From: Mesorhizobium sp.
Lineage (GTDB): Bacteria > Pseudomonadota > Alphaproteobacteria > Rhizobiales > Rhizobiaceae
Direction of reading: 5' to 3'
Length of the DNA stretch: 64,000 bases
NCBI RefSeq assembly: GCF_024710845.1
Contig: NZ_JANJTZ010000028.1
Location: 62,001-126,000, forward strand
Part shown: positions 18,375-24,566 of the stretch, in pieces
Layout: the number at the start of each line of letters is the position of its first letter
Numbering within the stretch: position 1 is the first letter of the stretch
Made by a program: the position numbers and the translations under genes
The notes under the pieces: generated by a model
Told to the model about the DNA's origin: nothing
What the model saw: the letters and a program-made list of their open reading frames with translations, nothing else
The model's database searches: none

Positions 18375-18725
18375 TCAGCGGCGCGCCAGCAGCGCGAAGA
18401 GGAAGCCGACACCCGCGGCGATGGCCAGCGATGTGACCGGCTTTTCGCGCACCCGGGCGACGATTTCGCCCTCGATGTCGTAAGCTTCGGACTTCAGGCC
18501 CTGCATGGCCGCCTCGCCTTTGGCCCGCGCCTGGCTGAGGCCTTCCTGAGCGATGTTCTTCACCGCCTCGAGCGATCGTTCGCCGGAACTCTGCACCTGG
18601 GCCGTGAGCTTTGCGATCTCCGCCTTCAGGGTTTCGATCTGCGCCTCCATCTCCGAAACAGACGGCTGTGCCGTGCTCCTGGAACCGTTGGCGGCTTTTT
18701 CGGTTTTCTCTGTCGAAGACGGCAT
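18375..18725 (-). CDS. DUF883 (ElaB/YqjD-like) membrane-anchored protein
   Basis: 116 residues. A disordered polar N-terminus, a long helix from about residue 24 (SEMEAQIETLKAEIAKLTAQ), and a C-terminal anchor REKPVTSLAIAAGVGFLFAL ending in ARR, the classic DUF883/YqjD tail. In E. coli such proteins bind ribosomes at the inner membrane in stationary phase. AAAGGAG precedes the ATG, and a perfect EcfG-type promoter lies 30 bp upstream, which fits a stress protein. Confidence 0.85.
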   Translation of the reverse strand: MPSSTEKTEKAANGSRSTAQPSVSEMEAQIETLKAEIAKLTAQVQSSGERSLEAVKNIAQEGLSQARAKGEAAMQGLKSEAYDIEGEIVARVREKPVTSLAIAAGVGFLFALLARR

Positions 18726-18754
18726 GAAAGACTCCTTTGCGTTTGCACGACGCC

Positions 18755-18780
18755 AAACGCCCGACCGGCGGCGAGGTTCC
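18755..18780 (-). promoter_or_regulatory. EcfG-type promoter for the DUF883 gene
   Basis: On the minus strand GGAAC (18780-18776), 16-bp spacer, CGTTT (18759-18755): a perfect match, about 30 bp from the start codon. Confidence 0.85.
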
Positions 18781-18832
18781 TCCGGTCCGCGGCATCAAAA
18801 TGCCTTTCTCCGCGCGAGTCCAGCCGAATTCC

Positions 18833-19588
18833 TCACATCAGCGGTCGCCGCTGCTCGCCGAGCCCTTCCCAACCCGCGATCCCGAGAAGCGCCGTCTCGT
18901 CGAGCACCTCGCAGCCGCGGTCGAGCCAGCGGATCGCGTTGCGGTTGATGAGTTTGCGAAGCGTCTTGTTGGTGTGCACGATGGACAGACCGAGCGTGTC
19001 GGCCACGTGTTGTTGCGTGATGGGTATGGTGGCTCGGCCGTTGGCATAAAGATGGACCGTCTTTGCGCGCTGGTTGAAGAACGCCAGAAGGTAGGCGGCG
19101 CGCTCGAGCGCGCTGCGTCGTCCAACGCTGAGCAGATTCTCGTCGAGCATCTGTTCCTCGCGCGCGGCGAGCCAGGTGAGATCGTAGGCAAGTCCAGGGT
19201 GGTTCCGATACAACGTGAAGAGCTGATCTCGCTCGAACACGCACAACATCAGGTTCGACAACGCTTCGACGGAGTGCTGCATCTCACCGGTAAGGCTGCC
19301 TTGTAGACCGATCAGGTCGCCGGGCACGACATAGTTCAGGATCTGACGCCTGCCGTCGGACATCAGTTTGTAGCGGAAGCCCCAACCCGACAGAACGGTA
19401 TAGAGGTGAGCGCTATGGCTGCCTTCCACGAGAACGGTCGTCCCGCGATCGACTGTCAGTTCGCCGGTCTTGAACCGGCTGACGAAAGCCAGTTCGTCAG
19501 GCTGGAAATCACGGAAAATATCCAAAGGCCGAAGCGGGCATTTTTCGCAAGGATAAAGCTTGCCCAGGGTCGGCGCTGCGATCGTCAC
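18833..19588 (-). CDS. Crp/Fnr-family transcription regulator
   Basis: 251 residues from a GTG at 19588, chosen because GGGAGGAA sits just upstream; an ATG eight codons earlier would contain that site. An N-terminal cysteine pair (C14, C17 in YPCEKCPLRPL) is followed by a cyclic-nucleotide-type beta-barrel (about 30-140) and a C-terminal winged helix with ITQQHVADTLGLSIVHTNKT as recognition region. Ligand unknown. The CxxC at the N-terminus differs from the Fnr cluster pattern but could sense redox. Divergent from the receiver gene; a short inverted repeat (GTCAT-N6-ATGAC, 19615-19630) lies between them. Confidence 0.87.
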   Translation of the reverse strand: MTIAAPTLGKLYPCEKCPLRPLDIFRDFQPDELAFVSRFKTGELTVDRGTTVLVEGSHSAHLYTVLSGWGFRYKLMSDGRRQILNYVVPGDLIGLQGSLTGEMQHSVEALSNLMLCVFERDQLFTLYRNHPGLAYDLTWLAAREEQMLDENLLSVGRRSALERAAYLLAFFNQRAKTVHLYANGRATIPITQQHVADTLGLSIVHTNKTLRKLINRNAIRWLDRGCEVLDETALLGIAGWEGLGEQRRPLM

Positions 19589-19650
19589 CTCATTCCTCCC
19601 GCCCTCAGGCACATGTCATAGTTAAATGACGTACTGTCAGCGGTGCTGCA

Positions 19651-20079
19651 ATGAGCGTACCCAAGGTAATTTCGGAGAAACAAATTTTGGAAACCTTGCC
19701 GCTCGACGGCCTCAAGATTCTCATCCTGGAAGACGAGTTCCTCATTGCGATGGAGGTCGAACAGTCCTGCCGGGACTACGGCGCGGCTGATGTCCGTATA
19801 TGTCGCGCCATCGACGAGATCGGGTCCGAAGCGGACGGGTCCTTCGATTTCGACGCCGCGGTCGTCGATATGCGGCTGGGAGAAGCGACGTCCACCGATT
19901 TCGCTCGCGCGCTCTTCGATGCCGGTCGGCCGTTCGTCTTCGCGACCGGATATTCCGATGCGAAGGAAATGGCGGACAGCTTTCCCGGAGTGCCCGTCGT
20001 CACCAAGCCCTATCTGGGGAGCGATCTCGTGGAAGCGCTGGCGGACGCGGTGCACCGAAAGACCCAAATGCAGGAGTGA
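19651..20079 (+). CDS. Single-domain response regulator (receiver only), possible FAT GUY type
   Basis: 142 residues, a CheY-like receiver with no output domain. Acidic pocket ED at 27-28 (ILILEDEFLIAMEVE), phospho-acceptor D73 in VVDMRLGE, threonine in FATGYSD (97-103) and K119 in VVTKPY are all present. The FATG-Y stretch resembles the FAT GUY receivers (SdrG of Sphingomonas) that work beside PhyR in the alphaproteobacterial stress response. It lies tail to tail with ecfG. It could relay or drain phosphate in the PhyR pathway. Confidence 0.87.
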   Translation: MSVPKVISEKQILETLPLDGLKILILEDEFLIAMEVEQSCRDYGAADVRICRAIDEIGSEADGSFDFDAAVVDMRLGEATSTDFARALFDAGRPFVFATGYSDAKEMADSFPGVPVVTKPYLGSDLVEALADAVHRKTQMQE

Positions 20080-20094
20080 ATCTCGAGCGGCGGA

Positions 20095-20640
20095 TCACAC
20101 CACCGCGCCCAGGATCTGGACAGCGATCGAATCAGGGCCGAACTCGCCTTCGCCAGAGATCCCGAGGAGTTCCTGGAGGCGGCTGCGGGCCCGGCTGACA
20201 CGACTCTTGATCGTCCCCACGGCACAGCCGCAGATCTCGGCCGCTTCCTCGTAGGAAAAGCCCGAGGCGCCAATCAGAATGATCGCCTCGCGCTGATCCT
20301 CGGGTAGCCTTTCGAGGGCGGTCCGGAAATCCTCGAGGTCGAGCGAACCGTGCTGGCTCGGATGAACCGCCAGGCGAGCGGTCATGATCCCGTCGGAATC
20401 CTGGATCTCGCGACCTCGTTTGCGCATCTGCGAGTAGAATTCGTTGCGCAGGATGGTGAACAGCCAGGCCTTCAGGTTGGTCCCCGGCTGGAAACTCTCA
20501 TGCTTGTCCCATGCCTTGACCAGCGTTTCCTGGACCAGGTCGTCCGCCCGGTCGGTGTTGTGCGTGAGAGAGACCGCGAAAGCCCGCAGATTCGGGATAG
20601 CCGCGAGCAGTCCGGACTTGAAGTCGGCTGTGACCGCCAT
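20095..20640 (-). CDS. ecfG: RNA polymerase sigma factor EcfG (general stress response)
   Basis: 181 residues, ECF sigma with region 2 (about 14-80, including DRADDLVQETLVKAWDKHES) and region 4 (about 103-155, LPEDQREAIILIGASGFSYE then CAVGTIKSRVSRARSRL). The neighbouring nepR and phyR identify it as EcfG. It directs RNA polymerase to GGAAC-N16/17-CGTT promoters. It starts 4 bp after the nepR stop, so anti-sigma and sigma are co-translated. Its own promoter (20936-20960) looks EcfG-dependent. Confidence 0.95.
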   Translation of the reverse strand: MAVTADFKSGLLAAIPNLRAFAVSLTHNTDRADDLVQETLVKAWDKHESFQPGTNLKAWLFTILRNEFYSQMRKRGREIQDSDGIMTARLAVHPSQHGSLDLEDFRTALERLPEDQREAIILIGASGFSYEEAAEICGCAVGTIKSRVSRARSRLQELLGISGEGEFGPDSIAVQILGAVV

Positions 20641-20644
20641 CGGC

Positions 20645-20839
20645 TCACTCCGACTTCGCGGCAGATTCTGCCTGGTCGAGTTGCTGAAGCAGTTGAGCGA
20701 ACCGGTCGGGGACTTCCTCCGACACGAGCCCGTCATAGTATTGACGCAGCTTGCGCCCAATCTCGGAATTGCTGCCGAGGACATCCGCGCTACCGGGACG
20801 GCCTGCCCGCCGCTCGGATGGTTCTTTCTTATCGGTCAT
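20645..20839 (-). CDS. nepR: Anti-sigma factor NepR
   Basis: 64 residues. Charged N-terminus, then the conserved helices EIGRKLRQYYDGLVSEEVPD and RFAQLLQQLDQ that define NepR. It holds EcfG inactive until phosphorylated PhyR binds it through its sigma-like domain. The ATG at 20837-20839 is the only start leaving the family N-terminus intact. Located directly upstream of ecfG in one operon and divergent from phyR. Confidence 0.93.
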   Translation of the reverse strand: MTDKKEPSERRAGRPGSADVLGSNSEIGRKLRQYYDGLVSEEVPDRFAQLLQQLDQAESAAKSE

Positions 20840-20935
20840 TCGTTGAACTCGCCCTTTGGTTTCCTGACATCGGCCCACCGTCCCCGATCCCGACGCCCGG
20901 CCATTGTCGCCCGCCGACAGCAATGACCTCGCTGA

Positions 20936-20960
20936 AATGCGCGAATCCGAAAAAAGTTCC
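20936..20960 (-). promoter_or_regulatory. EcfG-type promoter for nepR-ecfG
   Basis: On the minus strand GGAAC (20960-20956), 16-bp spacer, CATT (20939-20936). One mismatch in the -10 (CATT for CGTT) may make it weaker than the phyR promoter. About 97 bp upstream of the nepR start. Confidence 0.65.
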
Positions 20961-20979
20961 GCATCGGTGGAACTTTTTT
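20950..20979. repeat. Inverted repeat carrying both divergent stress promoters
   Basis: Perfect 11-bp arms AAAAAAGTTCC (20950-20960) and GGAACTTTTTT (20969-20979) separated by 8 bp. Each arm contains the -35 of one of the two divergent EcfG promoters, facing away from each other. Confidence 0.9.
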
Positions 20980-20993
20980 TGGCGAAGTACGTT
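20969..20993 (+). promoter_or_regulatory. EcfG-type promoter for phyR
   Basis: GGAAC (20969-20973), 16-bp spacer, CGTT (20990-20993). About 58 bp upstream of the phyR ATG. Confidence 0.85.
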
Positions 20994-21051
20994 GGTTAAA
21001 TATATGCGCCGTTTCCTGGCGCAGATCGTCACTGAGGGAGACGTAGTAACT

Positions 21052-21846
21052 ATGAGCCTTTCCGCAAGCATCGCCCCGCATCTGCCGTTCCTGCGCCGCT
21101 TCTCGCGAGCTGTGTCCGGTTCACAGTCGAGCGGGGACGCTCATGTCGCCGCCGTTCTCGAGGCGATCATTGCCGATGTCAGCATCTTTCCGCAGGCCTC
21201 CAGCGATCGGGTGGCGCTCTACAAGGTGTTCACGCGTCTCTTCTCTTCGATCGCTTCCAACCTGCCTTCCGAACCGCCGGCATCCGCATGGGAGCGCCGC
21301 ACCGCGGCCAACCTTGCGACCCTTGCCCCGCTCCCGCGTCAGGCATTCGTGCTCATCGCCGTCGAAGGATTCACCGACGAACAGGCGGCGGAAATCCTCG
21401 ACGTGACCGAGGAGGAGTTCGCCAACCTGATCGCCGAAGCGTCGCGCGAGATCTCCAGACAGGTCGCAACCGACATCCTCATCATCGAGGACGAGCCGCT
21501 GATTGCCATGGACATCGAGGAGATGGTGGAAAGCCTCGGTCACCGCGTGGTCGGCACTGCCCGAACGCACAAGGAAGCGGTCGGCCTCTTCAACCGGACT
21601 CAGCCCAAGATGGTTCTGGCGGACATCCAGCTCGCCGACGGCAGCTCGGGCATCGACGCGGTCAACGAGATTCTCATGACCACCGCCGTTCCGGTGATCT
21701 TCATCACCGCCTTCCCCGAGCGGCTCCTCACCGGCGAACGTCCCGAACCCGCCTTCCTCGTCACCAAGCCGTTCAATCCGGAGATGGTGAAGGCTCTGAT
21801 CAGCCAGGCGCTCTTCTTCGATCGCCAGGCAAAAGCGGCGGCATAG
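21052..21846 (+). CDS. phyR: General stress response anti-anti-sigma regulator PhyR
   Basis: 264 residues. Sigma-like domain at about 1-135 (LPRQAFVLIAVEGFTDEQAA corresponds to region 4) fused to a receiver at about 140-260 with ED at 146-147, phospho-acceptor D191 in VLADIQLAD, and lysine in FLVTKPFNPE. When phosphorylated it sequesters NepR and frees EcfG. The ATG at 21052 is chosen because MSLSASIAPHLPFLRRF is the usual N-terminus. Divergent from nepR-ecfG, with its own EcfG-type promoter for positive feedback. Confidence 0.95.
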   Translation: MSLSASIAPHLPFLRRFSRAVSGSQSSGDAHVAAVLEAIIADVSIFPQASSDRVALYKVFTRLFSSIASNLPSEPPASAWERRTAANLATLAPLPRQAFVLIAVEGFTDEQAAEILDVTEEEFANLIAEASREISRQVATDILIIEDEPLIAMDIEEMVESLGHRVVGTARTHKEAVGLFNRTQPKMVLADIQLADGSSGIDAVNEILMTTAVPVIFITAFPERLLTGERPEPAFLVTKPFNPEMVKALISQALFFDRQAKAAA

Positions 21847-21868
21847 CCGTCGAGCACCCCTGGACAGG

Positions 21869-21894
21869 GGAACAAAATACGCGACGTGGCGTTT
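21869..21894 (+). promoter_or_regulatory. EcfG-type promoter for the DUF1328 gene
   Basis: GGAAC (21869-21873), 16-bp spacer, CGTTT (21890-21894): a perfect match 23 bp past the phyR stop and about 96 bp before the DUF1328 ATG. Confidence 0.82.
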
Positions 21895-21990
21895 GTGGCA
21901 TGAAGATCGACCCGGTCGGTCACAATTTTGCCAGAAGCTGGGAGATGCCCTCCGCGAGAGGCATTGGCCCGCGGATTTCAGGAGAGTTGG

Positions 21991-22158
21991 ATGTTGTACT
22001 GGACCCTCGTCTTTCTCGTCGTCGCCATCATTGCCGGCGCGCTGGGCTTCGGCGGTATCGCAGGAGCGTCCGCGGGAATCGCGCAGATCCTGTTCTTCGT
22101 GTTCCTCGCGTTCCTTGCGATTTCGCTCATCGCCGGCCTCGTTCGCAGGGCGAGCTGA
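21991..22158 (+). CDS. DUF1328 small membrane protein
   Basis: 55 residues, two hydrophobic helices joined by a Gly-rich turn ([20 protein letters not shown]), ending in LVRRAS. This is the DUF1328/YtjA pattern found next to stress loci across Proteobacteria. AGGAGAG precedes the ATG. The function is unknown; its perfect EcfG-type promoter places it in the stress regulon. Confidence 0.9.
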   Translation: MLYWTLVFLVVAIIAGALGFGGIAGASAGIAQILFFVFLAFLAISLIAGLVRRAS

Positions 22159-22217
22159 AGGCAGGCGAACCCCGTTCCGGGAAGCTAGAAATCCCCCTCA
22201 GCGGTTTCCCGGGGCCG

Positions 22218-22262
22218 AAGCCGGATCGCGCTCTGCAACAGTGCGCGGTTCGGCGGCTTTTT
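22218..22262 (+). terminator. Probable terminator after the DUF1328 gene
   Basis: Imperfect hairpin: AAGCCG at 22218-22223 pairs with CGGCTT at 22254-22259, and the stem extends inward through GCGC pairs. It is followed by a run of T. Located about 60 bp past the stop. Confidence 0.5.
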
Positions 22263-22302
22263 CCGTGTCGGCCCGCCAAGGCGCTCGCGTGAGCGGTTTG
22301 AC

Positions 22303-22328
22303 GGAACTTTGGCTTGCGCCAACAGTTT
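22303..22328 (+). promoter_or_regulatory. EcfG-type promoter for the PAS-HWE kinase
   Basis: GGAAC (22303-22307), 16-bp spacer, AGTTT (22324-22328). One deviation from CGTTT in the first -10 base. About 33 bp before the ATG. Confidence 0.65.
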
Positions 22329-22361
22329 AGCCGGAGGACCAACCACAGGGCGGGCGAGTGC

Positions 22362-23372
22362 ATGATCGAAGCGGGGAAGAGCGGGCGTTCATCGCCGACT
22401 TCGTCCTCCGCGATCGACGGAGCCGACAAGGCAAGCCTGATCCGGGCATTGGGCAATGCGAATGTGGCCCTCCTCGCCCAGGATACCTCCCTCGCCTACC
22501 TCTGGACCGAGAACGCACCGGCCAAATGGGGCGCGGACGGGCTGGTCGGCCGCACTGATTTCGAGATCTTTCCCGAAGCCGTCGCCGAGAATCTGACGCG
22601 GCTGAAGAAGGATGTTCTCTCCGGCAGCGGTCGACGTCATGCCGAGATAGAGGTTTCCAATTCCGAGGGGCTGAGCTGGTTCGAGATCTGGCTCGATCCG
22701 CTGCGGAACGTCGAAGGCGCAATCGTCGGCATCGTGACGACGGCGACCGAGATAACCGAGCAGAGGTTGCGCGAGCAGACGCTGCGAACCCTGCTGCGTG
22801 AGGTGAGCCATCGCTCGAAGAACCTCCTCGCGATCATCCAGAGCATCGCGGCGCAGACCGGCCGCTATGCCGGCTCAATCGATCAGTTCCTGTCGCGCTT
22901 CCGCGGACGGCTGCAGTCGCTATCGTCCTCCCAGGATCTCGTCACGTCGTCCAACTGGCGCGGCGCCGACCTGTCGCAGCTCGTGTCCGGCCAGGTGGCG
23001 CGCTATTGCGCGGAACCGTCGCGCAACCTCCTCCTCGACGGGGAGAACCCGTATCTCAATCCGAATGCGGCGCTCCATGTCGGACTGGCGCTGCATGAGC
23101 TCGCCGTCAACTCGGTCAGCTACGGCGCACTCTCCTCACCCGAGGGACAGGTTCGCATCGAGGTGCGGCCGCTCGAGCACGGCGAGATGGAACTCGTCTG
23201 GAGCGAACCGCTCAACAATGCCGACGCGAGTCTCGAAAACAAGCGCTTCGGCACCGTGGCCCTCGAACGCGTCGTGCCCTCCTCGCTGAACAGTTCCGCC
23301 ACCCTGTCCGCCGACAAGGGCCGTCTGTTGTACCGGCTGGTTCTTCCGGCCGACAGCTTCCACGCCGACTAA
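22362..23372 (+). CDS. PAS-domain HWE/HisKA_2-family histidine kinase, candidate PhyR kinase
   Basis: 336 residues, no membrane helix. PAS fold at about 25-135 (ALLAQDTSLAYLWTENAPAK, ending ATEITEQRLREQ). Phospho-acceptor H150 is in LREVSHRSKNLLAII, the HWE/HisKA_2 pattern. N-box N250 is in LALHELAVNSVSYGALS, and VWSEPL carries the W-x-E motif. Such cytoplasmic kinases phosphorylate PhyR in Methylobacterium, Caulobacter and Brucella. It lies in the same locus with its own EcfG-like promoter, hence a likely feedback-controlled PhyR kinase. The start has only a weak ribosome site. Confidence 0.85.
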   Translation: MIEAGKSGRSSPTSSSAIDGADKASLIRALGNANVALLAQDTSLAYLWTENAPAKWGADGLVGRTDFEIFPEAVAENLTRLKKDVLSGSGRRHAEIEVSNSEGLSWFEIWLDPLRNVEGAIVGIVTTATEITEQRLREQTLRTLLREVSHRSKNLLAIIQSIAAQTGRYAGSIDQFLSRFRGRLQSLSSSQDLVTSSNWRGADLSQLVSGQVARYCAEPSRNLLLDGENPYLNPNAALHVGLALHELAVNSVSYGALSSPEGQVRIEVRPLEHGEMELVWSEPLNNADASLENKRFGTVALERVVPSSLNSSATLSADKGRLLYRLVLPADSFHAD

Positions 23373-23429
23373 GGTTTCTCCGTTCGGTCTTAATCGCGCC
23401 TCAACACGTCTGTGCGAGGATGCGTGTAT

Positions 23430-23455
23430 GGAACCAGCGGGAGAGGAGCCCGTTT
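23430..23455 (+). promoter_or_regulatory. EcfG-type promoter for a 56-residue membrane protein
   Basis: GGAAC (23430-23434), 16-bp spacer, CGTTT (23451-23455): a perfect match 33 bp before the GTG start. Confidence 0.82.
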
Positions 23456-23488
23456 ACGCTGACGAATTCCATCGGAGAGGAGAAGCGC

Positions 23489-23659
23489 GTGAACACCAGG
23501 ATGAATCATCTGGAAGACGTTGCGCGCCTCGCGATGGGGAGCTTCATCGTCGAAGAAGACCTCCCGGTCTCGAATGCCTCGCGAGCCGCGCTCAGGATCG
23601 GTACGATCGCCGCCGGCGTGGCTGTCGCGGCCATCCTGGCGATTGCCTACCTCCAATAG
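23489..23659 (+). CDS. Small C-tail-anchored membrane protein, unknown
   Basis: 56 residues from a GTG at 23489 that has GGAGAGGAG about six bases upstream; an ATG four codons later is a possible alternative start. Soluble N-terminal half (MNHLEDVARLAMGSFIVEED) and one C-terminal membrane helix (LRIGTIAAGVAVAAILAIAY). No recognised family. A perfect EcfG-type promoter supports a real, stress-induced gene. Confidence 0.72.
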   Translation: MNTRMNHLEDVARLAMGSFIVEEDLPVSNASRAALRIGTIAAGVAVAAILAIAYLQ

Positions 23660-23723
23660 GTCCTGGTCGTCATATGACGCGCGGGCATGTTTAGCCTGCC
23701 TCGTTCGCAATTCCGCCCGAAAT

Positions 23724-23749
23724 GGAACCAAATTGAACGGGAACACGTT
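23724..23749 (+). promoter_or_regulatory. EcfG-type promoter for a 103-residue protein
   Basis: GGAAC (23724-23728), 17-bp spacer, CGTT (23746-23749). About 22 bp before the ATG. Confidence 0.68.
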
Positions 23750-23771
23750 CTTGCGCCGAAAGGATTCGGCC

Positions 23772-24083
23772 ATGGAACACATTGCTGCGCTGTTGCTGAT
23801 CGTTGGATGTTCCCAGGACATGAAGCAGTGCGAGGAACTGCCGTCGCCCGTCACCGTCTACGAGACGGCGGGCGAATGCGATGCGGAACTGCCGGCTGCG
23901 CTCCGCCAACTCGATGGCAGGAAGCCACGTGTGATGGGAACGTGCGTCTATGTCGACCCGGCCATGGAGGAAGAGGACGCGGAGCTCGTGTGGGACGTGA
24001 CGCCCAACGGAGCGCTGCGCGCCACCGTGGAGGCCATCTCGATGAACGTGGCATCCGTGACGGGGAACACGCTTCATGAATGA
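23772..24083 (+). CDS. Conserved-looking hypothetical protein with four cysteines
   Basis: 103 residues. A hydrophobic N-terminus (MEHIAALLLIVGCSQDMKQC) could be a short signal or membrane anchor, followed by an acidic domain with cysteines at VGCSQ, KQCEEL, GECDAEL and GTCVYVD, perhaps two disulfides outside the cytoplasm. AAAGGA precedes the ATG. The EcfG-type promoter just upstream suggests stress control. I do not recognise the family. Confidence 0.7.
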   Translation: MEHIAALLLIVGCSQDMKQCEELPSPVTVYETAGECDAELPAALRQLDGRKPRVMGTCVYVDPAMEEEDAELVWDVTPNGALRATVEAISMNVASVTGNTLHE

Positions 24084-24236
24084 TCACCTGAACTTGTCGG
24101 GGCGCGGCGCAACCGAACGGTTACGTTTCAATGCATATTCGTCCCGGTCTAGACGATTCCGGTAATCGGCCGGATTTTCGCTCGCATCGCGTGTAAGGGA
24201 ACATTCGGGCGGGTTTTTTTTGAAGGAGAGAGCGCA

Positions 24237-24500
24237 ATGAAGAAGATCATCATCGCACTGGTTGCGGCCATGGCGATTACCGGCTGCACGACGGCCGAGC
24301 AGGATGCGGCGGGCGGCGCCGTCGTGGGTGCAGCGGTCGGCGGCCTGGCGACCGGTCGTGTCGGCGGCGCCGTCGCGGGTGCCGTCATCGGCGGTGCCGC
24401 GGGCGTGTTGCTCGGCTCCGCGACCCGCAGGGGCGAATGCCGCTACCGCGACCGCCGCGGCCGCATCTACATCGCCGCTTGCCCGGCCGGCTACTACTGA
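24237..24500 (+). CDS. Small glycine-zipper lipoprotein
   Basis: 87 residues. Lipoprotein signal with lipobox ITGC (cysteine near residue 17), then repeated Gly/Ala zipper segments (GGAVVGAAVGGLATGRVGG and VAGAVIGGAAGVLLG) and a basic, two-cysteine C-terminus. Likely anchored in the outer membrane or periplasm. AAGGAGAG lies seven bases before the ATG, and a clear terminator follows. No full EcfG promoter was found; GGAAC at 24198-24202 lacks a -10 at the right distance. Confidence 0.8.
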   Translation: MKKIIIALVAAMAITGCTTAEQDAAGGAVVGAAVGGLATGRVGGAVAGAVIGGAAGVLLGSATRRGECRYRDRRGRIYIAACPAGYY

Positions 24501-24519
24501 TCCGCAGCCGACAACCGGA

Positions 24520-24547
24520 GGGGCCGCCATCGCGCGGCCCCTTTTTT
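24520..24547 (+). terminator. Rho-independent terminator after the lipoprotein gene
   Basis: Perfect 8-bp stem (GGGGCCGC / GCGGCCCC) with a 6-base loop, directly followed by six T. Confidence 0.93.
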
Positions 24548-24566
24548 CGTGGCGGGGTGTCCCCGA

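Noticed and set aside
24188-24236. Possible EcfG promoter before the glycine-zipper lipoprotein
   Set aside because: GGAAC is present at 24198-24202, but no CGTT-like -10 occurs 16-17 bp later; the sequence there is a T-run and the ribosome site.
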